Positions 35,188 through 43,862 of a DNA stretch of 64,000 bases are shown in pieces. The stretch covers positions 48,164-112,163 of the forward strand of contig JAOZSJ010000001.1 in assembly GCA_029939715.1 (NCBI GenBank), read 5' to 3'. Every line of letters starts with the position of its first letter. The stretch's first letter is position 1. The notes beneath the pieces were generated by a model. That model saw only the letters and a program-made list of their open reading frames with translations, was not told the DNA's origin and made no database searches. Source of the stretch: 4572-123 sp002084545 (GTDB lineage: Bacteria > Desulfobacterota > Desulfobacteria > Desulfobacterales > 4572-123). Position numbers and translations under genes: made by a program.

Positions 35188-36558
35188 ATTTTAAAAAAAG
35201 CACCCAAAACTATTTTTTGCTGCCAGAGCTGCGGCTTCCAGACGCCTAAATGGATGGGTAAATGCCCGGATTGCGGGCAGTGGGATACTTTTGTTGAAGA
35301 AAAAAAAATAACAGGACCCCGTCGCCATGCAGGCAAGGATCTTGCCCCTTTACAAACCAAACCCGTCCCCATTGATTCGATTGAACCTGGAAATGAACAG
35401 CGCCTTTTCACCGGCATTGCCGAGTTTGACCGGGTTCTGGGCGGCGGTCTTGTCATCGGTTCCCTGGTTCTCATCGGCGGCGACCCGGGCATCGGAAAAT
35501 CCACCCTGATGCTTCAGGCCCTGTACGGCCTCGGCCGGGCCGGACATAAAGTTCTTTACGTATCAGGCGAGGAATCCATTAAGCAAATTCATCTTCGCAG
35601 CACACGCCTGTCCACCAGTTGTTCTAACCTGCTGGTGGTTTCCGAAATCGATCTGGAAACAATTCTGACCATGGTCTCCTCTGTCAAACCGGATGTTCTG
35701 GTGATCGATTCAATCCAGACCATGTACAACAGCGATCTGACCTCGGCCCCGGGCAGCGTCAGTCAGGTCCGCGAATCAGCCATGCGGCTGATGCTCATGT
35801 CCAAAAAAACAGGCGTACCGACTTTTCTGGTGGGCCATGTAACCAAGGACGGTTCCATTGCCGGTCCCAGGCTCCTGGAACATATGGTGGACACTGTCCT
35901 ATATTTTGAAGGAGATCGAAATCATATATTCAGAATCCTGCGTGCAGTAAAAAACCGTTTCGGTTCAACCAATGAAATCGGTGTATTTGAGATGAAGGAG
36001 AACGGACTGGATGAAGTGATGAACCCATCTGCCGTGTTTCTTGCCGAACGACCGGTCAGCGCACCGGGTTCCGTGGTCACGGCCAGCATGGAAGGTACGC
36101 GCCCGATCCTGGTGGAACTTCAGGCCCTGGTCAGCAGCACCAGTCTGGGCACACCGCGCCGGACCATTTTAGGTCTGGATCACAATCGGGTGTCACTGCT
36201 TGTGGCGGTCATGGAAAAAAAACTGGGCCTGCACCTGATGGGGCATGATGTTTTTATGAATGTCGCCGGCGGTGTAAGAGTTGACGAGCCGGCCGTGGAT
36301 CTGGGCATTGTCTGCGGCATTGCCTCCAGTTTCCTGGACCGGCCCATCCCCGACGGCACCATAACGGTGGGAGAAGTAGGATTAACCGGCGAAGTCCGGG
36401 CCGTCGGCCAGGTGGAAACCCGGGTTGCCGAATCGCAAAAAATGGGGTTCAATCGATGCCTTATTCCTGAAAACAATTTAAAACGCGTCAATATAACCAA
36501 AGATATGGAAATGATCGGCATCAAGAACGTCAATCAGGCTATTGAAGTACTGTTCTGA
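35188..36558 (+). CDS. radA: DNA repair protein RadA, apparently starting at ATT
   Basis: RecA-like helicase that helps branch migration in recombination repair. Seen: an N-terminal zinc finger CCQSCG...CPDCG, Walker A GGDPGIGKSTLML (about residue 99), the KNRFGS motif (KNRFGSTNEIGVFEM), and a C-terminal Lon-protease-like domain. The first ATG (35254) falls inside the zinc finger, between its two Cys pairs. Upstream in frame, back to the stop at 35158-35160, there is no ATG, GTG or TTG. The most plausible start is ATT at 35188, giving LKKAPKTIFCCQSCG and 456 aa, the usual RadA length. A sequencing error in the adjacent A7 run is the alternative. Confidence 0.88.
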   Translation: MLKKAPKTIFCCQSCGFQTPKWMGKCPDCGQWDTFVEEKKITGPRRHAGKDLAPLQTKPVPIDSIEPGNEQRLFTGIAEFDRVLGGGLVIGSLVLIGGDPGIGKSTLMLQALYGLGRAGHKVLYVSGEESIKQIHLRSTRLSTSCSNLLVVSEIDLETILTMVSSVKPDVLVIDSIQTMYNSDLTSAPGSVSQVRESAMRLMLMSKKTGVPTFLVGHVTKDGSIAGPRLLEHMVDTVLYFEGDRNHIFRILRAVKNRFGSTNEIGVFEMKENGLDEVMNPSAVFLAERPVSAPGSVVTASMEGTRPILVELQALVSSTSLGTPRRTILGLDHNRVSLLVAVMEKKLGLHLMGHDVFMNVAGGVRVDEPAVDLGIVCGIASSFLDRPIPDGTITVGEVGLTGEVRAVGQVETRVAESQKMGFNRCLIPENNLKRVNITKDMEMIGIKNVNQAIEVLF

Positions 36559-36637
36559 CTCCGGATGCAGTACCATGCAGACGCTTTGGGACGAGGATTA
36601 TTCAAGTTACGTCTTGACCTGACAGGCACTAAAAGAT

Positions 36638-37240
36638 ATGAAGCATACAAGAACAAAACGGAACCAATGGGAAGATCATTTTACCCGCAAAGCCAGAAAA
36701 GAAAAATATCCTGCCCGTTCGATCTATAAGCTCCAGGAGATTCAGGGCAAGCACCGGCTTATTAAAAAAGGCGCACGGGTGCTCGACCTTGGGTGCTATC
36801 CCGGATCATGGCTGGTGTATGCCGCCCAACTGACCGGCCCGGGCGGCAGCGTAATCGGCATTGATCTGAAAACGGTAACCGTAAAACTGCCGCCTCATGC
36901 CCGCATTTTTACAGGCGATATCCTGGCACTTGATGACTTGATGTCCGAATCCATGGGAGACGGTTTTGATGTTGTTCTAAGCGACATGGCACCTGCGACC
37001 ACGGGCAATAAAAATGTGGATGCGATCCGATCTTTAAACCTTTGTGAAGCGGCGCTGGATACCGCTAAAAGCAGACTGTTAACCGGCGGATCTTTTGTCT
37101 GTAAAATTTTTCAGGGCCCTGATTTTAATAATTTTGTAAATTTAGTAAAAACATCGTTTAAAAATTGTAAAATAGTAAAGCCGCAAAGCAGCCGCAAGGC
37201 CAGCAGGGAAATTTTTATTGTCGGCTTACATAAAAAATAG
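36638..37240 (+). CDS. rlmE: 23S rRNA 2'-O-ribose methyltransferase RlmE (FtsJ)
   Basis: Methylates U2552 of 23S rRNA late in large-subunit assembly, using S-adenosylmethionine. 200 aa. Seen: RSIYKLQEIQGKHRLIKKG, the SAM motif VLDLGCYPGSW (about residue 48), the catalytic Asp in VVLSDMAPATTGN (about 110), and Lys in GGSFVCKIFQG (about 150), matching the K-D-K-E tetrad of the family. Lys and Glu of RSIYK and SREIFIVG complete it. It is followed after 8 bp by yebC. Confidence 0.95.
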   Translation: MKHTRTKRNQWEDHFTRKARKEKYPARSIYKLQEIQGKHRLIKKGARVLDLGCYPGSWLVYAAQLTGPGGSVIGIDLKTVTVKLPPHARIFTGDILALDDLMSESMGDGFDVVLSDMAPATTGNKNVDAIRSLNLCEAALDTAKSRLLTGGSFVCKIFQGPDFNNFVNLVKTSFKNCKIVKPQSSRKASREIFIVGLHKK

Positions 37241-37248
37241 GAGGAAGC

Positions 37249-37989
37249 ATGTCAGGACACAATAAGTGGTCAACAATCAAGTACAAAAAAGGTGCTGCAG
37301 ACGCCAGAAGAGGTAAGGTCTTTACCAAACTGATCAAGGAGATCACCATTGCCGCACGTTCCGGGGGTGGAGATCCGGCGGCAAATCCGCGTCTCAGGAC
37401 TGCTGTTGCCGCCGCTAAAAGTGAAAACATGCCCAAAGACAATATCGAGAGGGCCATTAAAAAAGGAACCGGCGAACTGGAAGGCGTCACCTATGAGGAG
37501 ACCACCTATGAGGGCTATGGTCCCGGCGGAGCCGCGGTATTTCTGGAATCCGTGACAGACAACAAAAACAGGGCCGTTGCCGATATCCGGCACATCTTCA
37601 GCAAAGCCGGCGGCAACCTGGGCTCCAACGGCTGTGTTGCCTATATGTTCGACAAAAAAGGATATTTTGCCGTTCCCATTGCTTCCACGGATGAAGACAC
37701 CATCATGGAACACGCTCTTGAGAGCGGAGCGGAGGATATCCGACAGGAAGGAGATATCTTCGAAGTCATTACTGATCCGGAAGATTTCGAAACGGTTAAA
37801 GCGGCCCTGGATGATGCTGAAATTATCTATGAAAATGCCGAAATCACCATGCTGCCGCAAAATACAACTGAATTGAAAGGCAAGCAGGCGGAGCAGATGA
37901 TTCGCCTGATGGACAGTCTTGAAGACTGCGATGATGTCCAGAAAGTCTACACCAATGCCGATATCCCCGACGAAATGGTCAATGCATAG
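37249..37989 (+). CDS. yebC: YebC/PmpR family protein (TACO1 homologue)
   Basis: 246 aa, typical length. Members act as DNA-binding regulators or, as recently shown for several, help ribosomes through proline-rich stretches. ATG 37249 has AGGAGG 6 nt upstream. Seen: the invariant start MSGHNKWSTIKYKKGAADARRGK (read in pieces), FTKLIKEI, GGGDPAANPRLR, KSENMPKDNIERAIKKGTGE, and the middle TYEGYGPGGAAVFLE block. It follows rlmE closely and is probably cotranscribed. Confidence 0.95.
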   Translation: MSGHNKWSTIKYKKGAADARRGKVFTKLIKEITIAARSGGGDPAANPRLRTAVAAAKSENMPKDNIERAIKKGTGELEGVTYEETTYEGYGPGGAAVFLESVTDNKNRAVADIRHIFSKAGGNLGSNGCVAYMFDKKGYFAVPIASTDEDTIMEHALESGAEDIRQEGDIFEVITDPEDFETVKAALDDAEIIYENAEITMLPQNTTELKGKQAEQMIRLMDSLEDCDDVQKVYTNADIPDEMVNA

Positions 37990-38010
37990 CTTATTGAAAC
38001 AATCCGATTG

Positions 38011-38943
38011 ATGGTTAAAGATCCTTACACCACATGCAACCTGTGCCCCCGCCGATGCAGTGCCGCGCGCACGACCGGGGACACGGGTTTCTGCGGAGAG
38101 ACGGCCCAGTGCAAAATCGCCTCGGCCTGTCGCCATTTTGGCGAGGAGCCTTCATTTACAGGAACGTCGGGCTCGGGAACAATCTTTTTCAGCGGATGCT
38201 CCTGCCGCTGTTTTTTCTGCCAGAACTATCAAATTTCATTGGAAAACACCGGCCACACGGTTACCCTACAGGAGTTGTTCAAAATTGCCACGGCCCTCGT
38301 TGACCAGGGGGTTCATAACTTAAACTTTGTCACCCCTGACCATTTCTGGCCCCATATCCGGGAACTCTGCCTGCGCCTGCGCGACAGCGGCGTCACAATC
38401 CCTTTTATTTATAATTGCTCCGGGTATGCCCTGGCGGACAAAATCGATGAGGCCGCTGAAATCATCGATATTTTCCTGCCTGATTTTAAATTTGCCGATC
38501 CTGATCTGGCCCGGCTTTGCATGAATGATCCGCATTACCCGGAAATCGCCACGGAGGCTCTTGCCCGCATGCTGGATGCAAAGGGATTTCTAACCCCGTG
38601 GGACCCAACAGGAAACAGGACCGCATGCCGGGGTGTGCTGGTCAGGCACCTGGTGCTGCCCGGCCGGACCGGCAACAGTTTAAGGGTGATAGAACATTTA
38701 CATAAAAAATTCGGCCCGGATCTGCCGATTTCCATCATGAGCCAGTTTCACCCGACCCCGGCCTGTCATGACCGCGGTATATTTACCAAAGGTGTGGATA
38801 TGGAGGAATATGAACGGATCTGCCTGCGCATCGAAGAACTGGGATTTAAAAAAGCCTACATCCAGCCCGAATCCGGTGATGATGATTTTGTACCCGATTT
38901 TGACAGGGATCAGCCCTTTAACGGCAACGTGGCATCAAGCTGA
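38011..38943 (+). CDS. Radical SAM protein related to pyruvate formate-lyase activases (COG1313)
   Basis: 310 aa from ATG 38011. Seen: an N-terminal Cys-rich segment (CNLCPRRCSA, GFCGE) and the radical-SAM cluster motif GCSCRCFFCQNYQ (C-x3-C-x2-C, about residue 66), which binds a [4Fe-4S] cluster and S-adenosylmethionine. A TIM-barrel follows with DIFLPDFKFADPDLA and RHLVLPGRTGNS. The family resembles PFL activases but lacks a neighbouring glycyl-radical enzyme here; its substrate is unknown. The last 9 bases overlap the convergent nadA 3' end. Confidence 0.85.
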   Translation: MVKDPYTTCNLCPRRCSAARTTGDTGFCGETAQCKIASACRHFGEEPSFTGTSGSGTIFFSGCSCRCFFCQNYQISLENTGHTVTLQELFKIATALVDQGVHNLNFVTPDHFWPHIRELCLRLRDSGVTIPFIYNCSGYALADKIDEAAEIIDIFLPDFKFADPDLARLCMNDPHYPEIATEALARMLDAKGFLTPWDPTGNRTACRGVLVRHLVLPGRTGNSLRVIEHLHKKFGPDLPISIMSQFHPTPACHDRGIFTKGVDMEEYERICLRIEELGFKKAYIQPESGDDDFVPDFDRDQPFNGNVASS

Positions 38944-39831
38944 CAGATCGATCATCCGCTGAACCGCCTGCAATGCAGGCTCCCTGATATCCTCGGGCAC
39001 TTTGACCCGGCCTTCCATATTTTCAAGAGAGCGAACAATATCCGCCAGGGTAATTTTTTTCATATCAGTGCATATCATGCGTTTTGAGGCGGAATAAAAC
39101 CGTTTATCCGGATTTGCCTTTTGAAGCGGATAGAGCATGCCTGTTTCAGTGGCCATGATAAATTCCGTATTATCGGATGCTTGAGCATATCGGATCATAC
39201 CGGATGTGCTGAGCGCGGCATCAGCCATGGCCACCACTTCGGGCGGACATTCCGGGTGGGCCATGACCGCAGCTTCAGGATGGGCCTGCCTGGCTTTTTC
39301 AATATCCCCGGTGGTCAGCAGGTCGTGAACCGGGCAGCACCCGTCCCATAGATGGATTTTCTTATCCGTATGAACCGCTGTATTGCGGGCCAGATTGCGA
39401 TCGGGCGTCATCAAAACCTCGTCGGTACCCAGGCTGTTGACTACCTGCAAAGCGTTGGCCGAGGTGCAGCAAATTGTGGACAGAGCCTTGACCGATGCCG
39501 GAGAGTTCACATATGTTACCACCGGCATGGGCCCGAGTTCCGCAATGCGTGCCTTGAGAGCTTCGGGTGTTATCATGTCGGCCATGGGGCACCCCGCATC
39601 ATGCCTGGGCAGCAGAACCGTTTTTTGCGGAGACAGGACAGACGCTGTTTCGGCCATGAAATTAACTCCGCAAAATAAAATGACATCCGCATCTGTACGC
39701 GATGCCTTGATGCTCAATTCCAGTGAATCTCCACAAAGATCCGCCAGGTCCTGAATTTCCCCGGGCTGATAATTATGGGCCAGCATGACTGCATTTCGTT
39801 CTTTTAACAATTTTCTGATTTTATCTTTCAT
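38935..39831 (-). CDS. nadA: Quinolinate synthase A
   Basis: [4Fe-4S] enzyme joining iminoaspartate and dihydroxyacetone phosphate to quinolinate in NAD synthesis. 298 aa from ATG 39831, preceded by AGAGGAAAAG; the TTG at 39849 is less likely. Three cluster cysteines are seen in FCGVNFMAE, ICCTSANA and HPECPPEV. Other motifs: MLAHNYQPGEIQDLADLCGDSLE (in pieces), LPRHDAGCPMADM and TETGMLYPLQ. nadB and nadC are not in the window. It lies immediately downstream of lolA, both minus. Confidence 0.96.
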   Translation of the reverse strand: MKDKIRKLLKERNAVMLAHNYQPGEIQDLADLCGDSLELSIKASRTDADVILFCGVNFMAETASVLSPQKTVLLPRHDAGCPMADMITPEALKARIAELGPMPVVTYVNSPASVKALSTICCTSANALQVVNSLGTDEVLMTPDRNLARNTAVHTDKKIHLWDGCCPVHDLLTTGDIEKARQAHPEAAVMAHPECPPEVVAMADAALSTSGMIRYAQASDNTEFIMATETGMLYPLQKANPDKRFYSASKRMICTDMKKITLADIVRSLENMEGRVKVPEDIREPALQAVQRMIDLSA

Positions 39832-39849
39832 CTTTTCCTCTTTATCCAA

Positions 39850-40530
39850 CTATTCATCAATTCTGAGTATATCAATCCCTTCCGGAATATCGAAATGAAA
39901 TAGCGCGTCATCCATACTCTGCACAAATTCGACATCCGTCAGGTCGATCCTGGTTTCATCATCGTATCCGTTATAGGTAATGATCCTTGTAATTTCAAAT
40001 CCGGTTTTTGAAATCGTCAGGTATATCCTGGACAGATCAAAATTCTTTTCAATTGGAATCAATTTCAATACATAATCGCCATTGCTGTCTGGTGCTTCCA
40101 GAAAAATCGAAAACTGACTTCGAATCTGTTTCATGTCAGACAAAAAAGCAGCCCCCCGGCCTTTCCCGAAAAATTCAGGAGCCTTACCTACCATTACCTG
40201 ATAATCGTCCGGACGGTAAATCCACAGAGATACACCGTCGCTGATGATCACCTGCTTTTCGGGCCGTTCATACACCCATCGCATCTTTCCGGGTCTTTTT
40301 ACAAATATTTTCCCAAAAGCATTGTCTGTTATCTGCATCGCCTTTAATGTCGAAATCTGTTTAAAGGAACCTGAAAAGCCGGTTGCCGCGTAACGGGTTT
40401 CGACCCGGGCAAGGATATTTTCCAGTTCAGCAGATAATTTCCGACCCTGAGCAACATCCTCACCGGCCCAGGCTCCTGAAAAAAACAACAGGCCCAGACA
40501 AACTGAAAATAAAACATACATAAACTTCAT
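39850..40530 (-). CDS. lolA: Outer-membrane lipoprotein carrier protein LolA
   Basis: Periplasmic chaperone that carries lipoproteins from LolCDE to the outer membrane. 226 aa from ATG 40530, chosen because GGAG lies 9 nt upstream and a signal peptide starts there (MKFMYVLFSVCLGLLFFSGAWA). Seen: LARVETRYAATGFSGSFKQ, GKIFVKRPGKMRWVYERPEKQVIISDG (in pieces), and a LolA-type beta-barrel ending in VEFVQSMDDALFHF. This implies an outer membrane. nadA follows downstream after 18 bp. Confidence 0.92.
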   Translation of the reverse strand: MKFMYVLFSVCLGLLFFSGAWAGEDVAQGRKLSAELENILARVETRYAATGFSGSFKQISTLKAMQITDNAFGKIFVKRPGKMRWVYERPEKQVIISDGVSLWIYRPDDYQVMVGKAPEFFGKGRGAAFLSDMKQIRSQFSIFLEAPDSNGDYVLKLIPIEKNFDLSRIYLTISKTGFEITRIITYNGYDDETRIDLTDVEFVQSMDDALFHFDIPEGIDILRIDE

Positions 40531-40628
40531 ATGGCGAATCTCCATGGAGGAAAATATTTAATTTATAATTTATCCTGGTACTATAACCACACCATATCAA
40601 TGCCGCAAGATAAAACAGATACATTTTT

Positions 40629-41486
40629 TCAAACCGTTATAGCTGAAACATCACCTGCGGGGTTAAGATATTCGCTACGGCCAAAGCATATGAGACATAT
40701 ATGGTCTATTGTTCTAATGTTGCGCCGGATATCCGCAATGTTCAAAGCAGGGCCCTGCAGTTTCTTGAGCATCATGGTTTCCATATTGCTTTTTTTTAAA
40801 TCAACTTCGTATTTCAAGGCTCTTTGAAGATGCCGGAAATAAAACTTTTTTTTCTTTCTCAAGGCATTATGGATATCGCCGTCAGGCGCGGACTCATCCA
40901 AAAATGCCAGAATAAAATCAAAATATAATCGAAATTTCCGACCACTATCCGTTGTTTTTCCAATCATGTTACATAAAAAATCAACCCGGTCCCGGGTCTG
41001 TTCAAACCGGCTGTTCCGCAATCCGACCATCGTCTGTTTTTGCAGATCTCCGGTCATTGAATGGCAGATAACCTCGATCAATTTGCGATCCGATTTTTTC
41101 CAGATTTTCAGTCGGGTTACAAGCAGGTCGACACAAAAGGCAGGCATTTTGATTTTGAGGGTTTCATTATATCCAGGAAAACTGAATACCGGCGCTATAT
41201 TTCCCCGGGCAATCCGTGCGGCTATTTTTGTCTCGTCGGATTTTTGAAAATCATAATCAGTAAGAAGATCCTCTACCCCGATCTGAAAAGCCTCATCCGG
41301 GAAAAAAAGAAGATCCAGCAGCGCGTCGTGTTCGCAATCACCCTCATCATGGACAACGGCGTCGAGCGCTTTGATGGAAGCGGTGCCAAAGGTTGAATCT
41401 ATAAAATGGCATGTGTTTCGATTTACACTGATGCCCCGATCAAGGATTGCCTTGATGCGGTCTGCCAGCAACATGCATGGATCCAT
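40629..41486 (-). CDS. Unknown conserved-looking protein
   Basis: 285 aa, mainly alpha-helical and charged, with no signal peptide or transmembrane segment. I do not recognise the family. Visible features: an acidic stretch with DEGDCEHDALLDLLFFPDEAFQ near residue 50, a Lys-rich block RKKKKFYFRHLQRALKYEVDLKKS near 210, and scattered Cys without a clear metal motif. No strong ribosome site precedes the ATG at 41486; a start at 41474 is also possible. It is 44 bp downstream of the thioredoxin gene on the same strand. Confidence 0.65.
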   Translation of the reverse strand: MDPCMLLADRIKAILDRGISVNRNTCHFIDSTFGTASIKALDAVVHDEGDCEHDALLDLLFFPDEAFQIGVEDLLTDYDFQKSDETKIAARIARGNIAPVFSFPGYNETLKIKMPAFCVDLLVTRLKIWKKSDRKLIEVICHSMTGDLQKQTMVGLRNSRFEQTRDRVDFLCNMIGKTTDSGRKFRLYFDFILAFLDESAPDGDIHNALRKKKKFYFRHLQRALKYEVDLKKSNMETMMLKKLQGPALNIADIRRNIRTIDHICLICFGRSEYLNPAGDVSAITV

Positions 41487-41530
41487 GACGATTATGCTTT
41501 ATGGAAAAACGTAATTCCATTCTTATATTT

Positions 41531-41977
41531 TCATAAAAACCGCGCCATCGCCTGGACAATCTGCTGTTTAGGCAGGGCCCCGACCAGGGTGTCCCGCAGC
41601 TTGCCGCCGTCAAATATCAACATTGTGGGTATGCTTCTGATCTGAAACATGGCGGCTGTTTTCTGATTTTCATCCACGTTCAGTTTACATATTCTGATTC
41701 GACCCCGCCATTCCCCGGCGAGCTGCTCCATTACCGGGCCGATCATTTTGCACGGCCCGCACCAGGGAGCCCAGCAATCCACTATAACCGGCAGAGGGGA
41801 TTTCAGTATTTGATTATCAAAATCAATATCAGTAACCTCGATGGGTTTATCTGCCAGCAGGTCATCTGTTTTAAGCAGCGCGCCGCACTTGCCGCACTTG
41901 CCGTCGGCACCTACCTTGTCCATCGGAATTTTGTTCCTGGTACCGCATGCCGCACATCGCACTATATAATTTTCCAT
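41531..41977 (-). CDS. trxC: Thioredoxin with N-terminal zinc ribbon (Trx2/TrxC type)
   Basis: Reduces disulfides in cytoplasmic proteins. 148 aa. The N-terminus carries a zinc ribbon of two CxxC pairs (CAACG at residues 8-11, CGKCG at about 28-31), as in thioredoxin 2. The thioredoxin fold has the active site CWAPWCGPCK (about 68-77) and the cis-Pro in SIPTMLIF. An AGGGA ribosome site precedes ATG 41977. Zinc-ribbon thioredoxins are linked to oxidative stress in E. coli; regulation here is unknown. Confidence 0.92.
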   Translation of the reverse strand: MENYIVRCAACGTRNKIPMDKVGADGKCGKCGALLKTDDLLADKPIEVTDIDFDNQILKSPLPVIVDCWAPWCGPCKMIGPVMEQLAGEWRGRIRICKLNVDENQKTAAMFQIRSIPTMLIFDGGKLRDTLVGALPKQQIVQAMARFL

Positions 41978-42134
41978 TTTCCCTCCAGGTCCTGATCCGT
42001 TCTTAATATCCGCCTTTGCTTATAAAACAGATTATCAAGATTTAAAAAAAATGTAAAGGGCCGATGATGGAATGCAGCAGTCGTTTATCCGGGTTGTGGT
42101 GATTACTGACTTTATTTAACGAGCGATGCTATTA

Positions 42135-42179
42135 AAAAATCATGATCAACATGATCAATGATTTTTCAGAGTTTTTTTT
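42135..42179 (+). terminator. Orphan terminator-like hairpin upstream of lexA
   Basis: Nine-bp stem 42135-42143 with 42158-42166, an inner GATC/GATC stem, then a run of T at 42172-42179. There is no plus-strand gene upstream of it (trxC is minus), so it may end an unannotated short transcript. The rest of 41978-42250 shows no gene. Confidence 0.45.
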
Positions 42180-42256
42180 AATATTATAGTCCATGGCATT
42201 ATCTCAAGCTGTAATTTTTGTATTGCCCCCTGCTTTCCTGTCCCGTTGATACCTTA

Positions 42257-42300
42257 ACATTCAACTTTACATTGACATTTACATTTTTGCATATTATATA
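42257..42300 (+). promoter_or_regulatory. lexA-cassette promoter with phased ACATT repeats
   Basis: TTGACA (42272-42277), a 17-bp spacer, then TATATA (42295-42300). ACATT occurs at 42257, 42269, 42275 and 42281, that is with 12-, 6- and 6-bp steps, overlapping the -35. The repeats may be a LexA or other operator; no known LexA box of E. coli or Bacillus type is visible. Confidence 0.5.
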
Positions 42301-42367
42301 CCAAGTCTCAAAGATTATTGACCATGTTTCATCAAGCAATCGCCAGGCAGATCAGATGGAGGCGTCC

Positions 42368-43009
42368 ATGCAATCGGATCTCACACCAAAACAAAAACAA
42401 CTTCTATCCTACCTCCAGGGCACCATAACCCGGGACGGCAAACCGCCCAGCCTGCGCCGGGCCGCTCTGGATCTTGGCGTAAGCCATTCGGCCGTATCCC
42501 AGAGCCTTAAGATACTGGAGAAAAAAGGTTATGTGAAACGGCAGGGACGCTACAGCCGCACCCTGCATATCTTAAACCGCATCAGTAAAACATCCGGTCT
42601 GCAGCGCTGGCGCGAAGTACCGGTTATCGGACAGGTCAGGGCAGGGCTGCCCATGTATGCCCAGCAGGAATGGGACGGCAGCATTGTGCTTGATGCCGAC
42701 GTTTATCGGGGCCGGAACCTTTTTGCATTGCGGGTACAGGGCGATTCAATGAAAAATGCAGGCATTCTTGCCGATGATCTGGCCATCTGCGAACCATGTC
42801 AGTACGCCCGAAACAAAGAAATTGTGGTGGCCCTCATCAACCATGAGGAGGCCACTGTCAAACGCTTTTTCCTGCAGAGCGACCGCATTGAGCTGCGTCC
42901 GGAAAATTCCGCTTATAAGCCCATGTATTACAGCTTCGGAGAGGTGCTGATTCAAGGCAGGGTCATCGGCATCCAGCGGGGACCCGGGGGAATAGGAAGT
43001 GAGAAGTGA
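42368..43009 (+). CDS. lexA: LexA-type SOS repressor
   Basis: Represses DNA-damage genes and cleaves itself when RecA is activated. 213 aa from ATG 42368, chosen because GGAGG sits 5 nt upstream; longer in-frame readings lack homology. N-terminal winged helix (TPKQKQLLSYLQ, HSAVSQSLKILEKKGYVKR). C-terminal S24 peptidase with the Ala92-Gly93 cleavage site (VRAGLP), catalytic Ser127 (QGDSMK) and Lys165 (ATVKRF), spaced as in E. coli LexA. It leads a cassette with a DUF72 gene, a Y-family polymerase homologue and dnaE2, so it probably controls mutagenic repair. Its stop codon lies inside a GAAGTGA heptad repeat. Confidence 0.92.
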   Translation: MQSDLTPKQKQLLSYLQGTITRDGKPPSLRRAALDLGVSHSAVSQSLKILEKKGYVKRQGRYSRTLHILNRISKTSGLQRWREVPVIGQVRAGLPMYAQQEWDGSIVLDADVYRGRNLFALRVQGDSMKNAGILADDLAICEPCQYARNKEIVVALINHEEATVKRFFLQSDRIELRPENSAYKPMYYSFGEVLIQGRVIGIQRGPGGIGSEK

Positions 43010-43016
43010 AAAGTGA
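42996..43016. repeat. GAAGTGA heptad repeat across the lexA stop codon
   Basis: GAAGTGA (42996-43002), GAAGTGA (43003-43009), AAAGTGA (43010-43016). The second unit contains the lexA stop codon, so the last codons of LexA are encoded by the repeat. Confidence 0.8.
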
Positions 43017-43028
43017 GAAACAAGCAAT

Positions 43029-43862
43029 ATGAATGACGCTCGCAATCATACACCAAAAGCCCCATGCCGCCCGGGGATCGGCACCAGCGGATATTCTTAT
43101 AAGGAATGGATCGATGCGGGGTTTTATCCGCCCGGCACCCGGACCGACAGTATGCTGGCATGCTATGCCCGAACTTTCAGCATTACCGAGTTGAACTATA
43201 CCTGGTACCAGATGCCCAGGCCACAGGCCATTGAACGGATGCGCCGAAAAGTGCCCGCAAATTTTAAATTTGCCGCCAAACTCACCCGCACCCTGACCCA
43301 TGAAATCGATACGGGCATGTGGCGCAGACAGGCTGGTCAATACCGGGACGGTATTGCTCCACTGGTTCAGACCCGGCAACTGGCTGCGATCCTGCTCCAG
43401 TTTCCGAACTCCTTTACCCGTACACCGCAAAACCGCAAATATCTGGCATTACTGCTGGATGAACTGGCCGGACTGCCCGCGGCAGTCGAATTCCGCCACG
43501 CGTCCTGGGCCGTGGACAGAGTATTTGCCGAACTGGAAAGACGTAAAACCACCCTGGTTGCAGTGGATGAACCGGATCTGCCGGGCCTTTTTCCCCGCCT
43601 GGATGTCATCACAAACCCAGATCTTTTTTATATCCGCTTTCACGGCCGCAATGCAAAAGGATGGCGCTCCGGCAACATGCAAAAACAGTTTGACTACAAT
43701 TACAGCGATGCCGAGCTGCGCGAATGGAGCGATGTGCGCATCAAATCCATGGCCGGCAGAGCCGACAGCGGAATCATATTTTTTAACAACCATGTCCGTG
43801 CCCAGGCACCCGGCAACGCCGGACGCCTGATCCGCATCCTGACCGAACAGGGGCTGATGTAA
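43029..43862 (+). CDS. DUF72 (YecE-family) TIM-barrel protein in the SOS cassette
   Basis: 277 aa, complete. DUF72 motifs: GIGTSGYSYKEWIDAGFYPPG at the N-terminus (in pieces), FSITELNYTWYQMP, FKFAAKLTRTLTH, ILLQFPNSF, AVEFRHASW, YIRFHGRNAKGW and IIFFNNHVRAQAPGNA. The molecular function of the family is not established; a TIM-barrel with nuclease-like features has been suggested. It sits exactly between lexA and the ImuB-like gene, whose TTG start follows its stop codon without a gap. This is where ImuA is found in classical lexA-imuA-imuB-dnaE2 cassettes. Confidence 0.88.
   Translation: MNDARNHTPKAPCRPGIGTSGYSYKEWIDAGFYPPGTRTDSMLACYARTFSITELNYTWYQMPRPQAIERMRRKVPANFKFAAKLTRTLTHEIDTGMWRRQAGQYRDGIAPLVQTRQLAAILLQFPNSFTRTPQNRKYLALLLDELAGLPAAVEFRHASWAVDRVFAELERRKTTLVAVDEPDLPGLFPRLDVITNPDLFYIRFHGRNAKGWRSGNMQKQFDYNYSDAELREWSDVRIKSMAGRADSGIIFFNNHVRAQAPGNAGRLIRILTEQGLM

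Noticed and set aside
35037..35249. 70-codon frame overlapping the start of radA
   Set aside because: It is in a different frame from the RadA zinc finger, which is clearly coding.
37270..38136. 288-codon minus-strand frame opposite yebC
   Set aside because: It is a mirror frame of a well-conserved gene; its product shows no family features.
42218..42367. N-terminal extension of LexA
   Set aside because: The extra 50 residues are encoded over the promoter region and lack homology; a GGAGG site supports the start at 42368.
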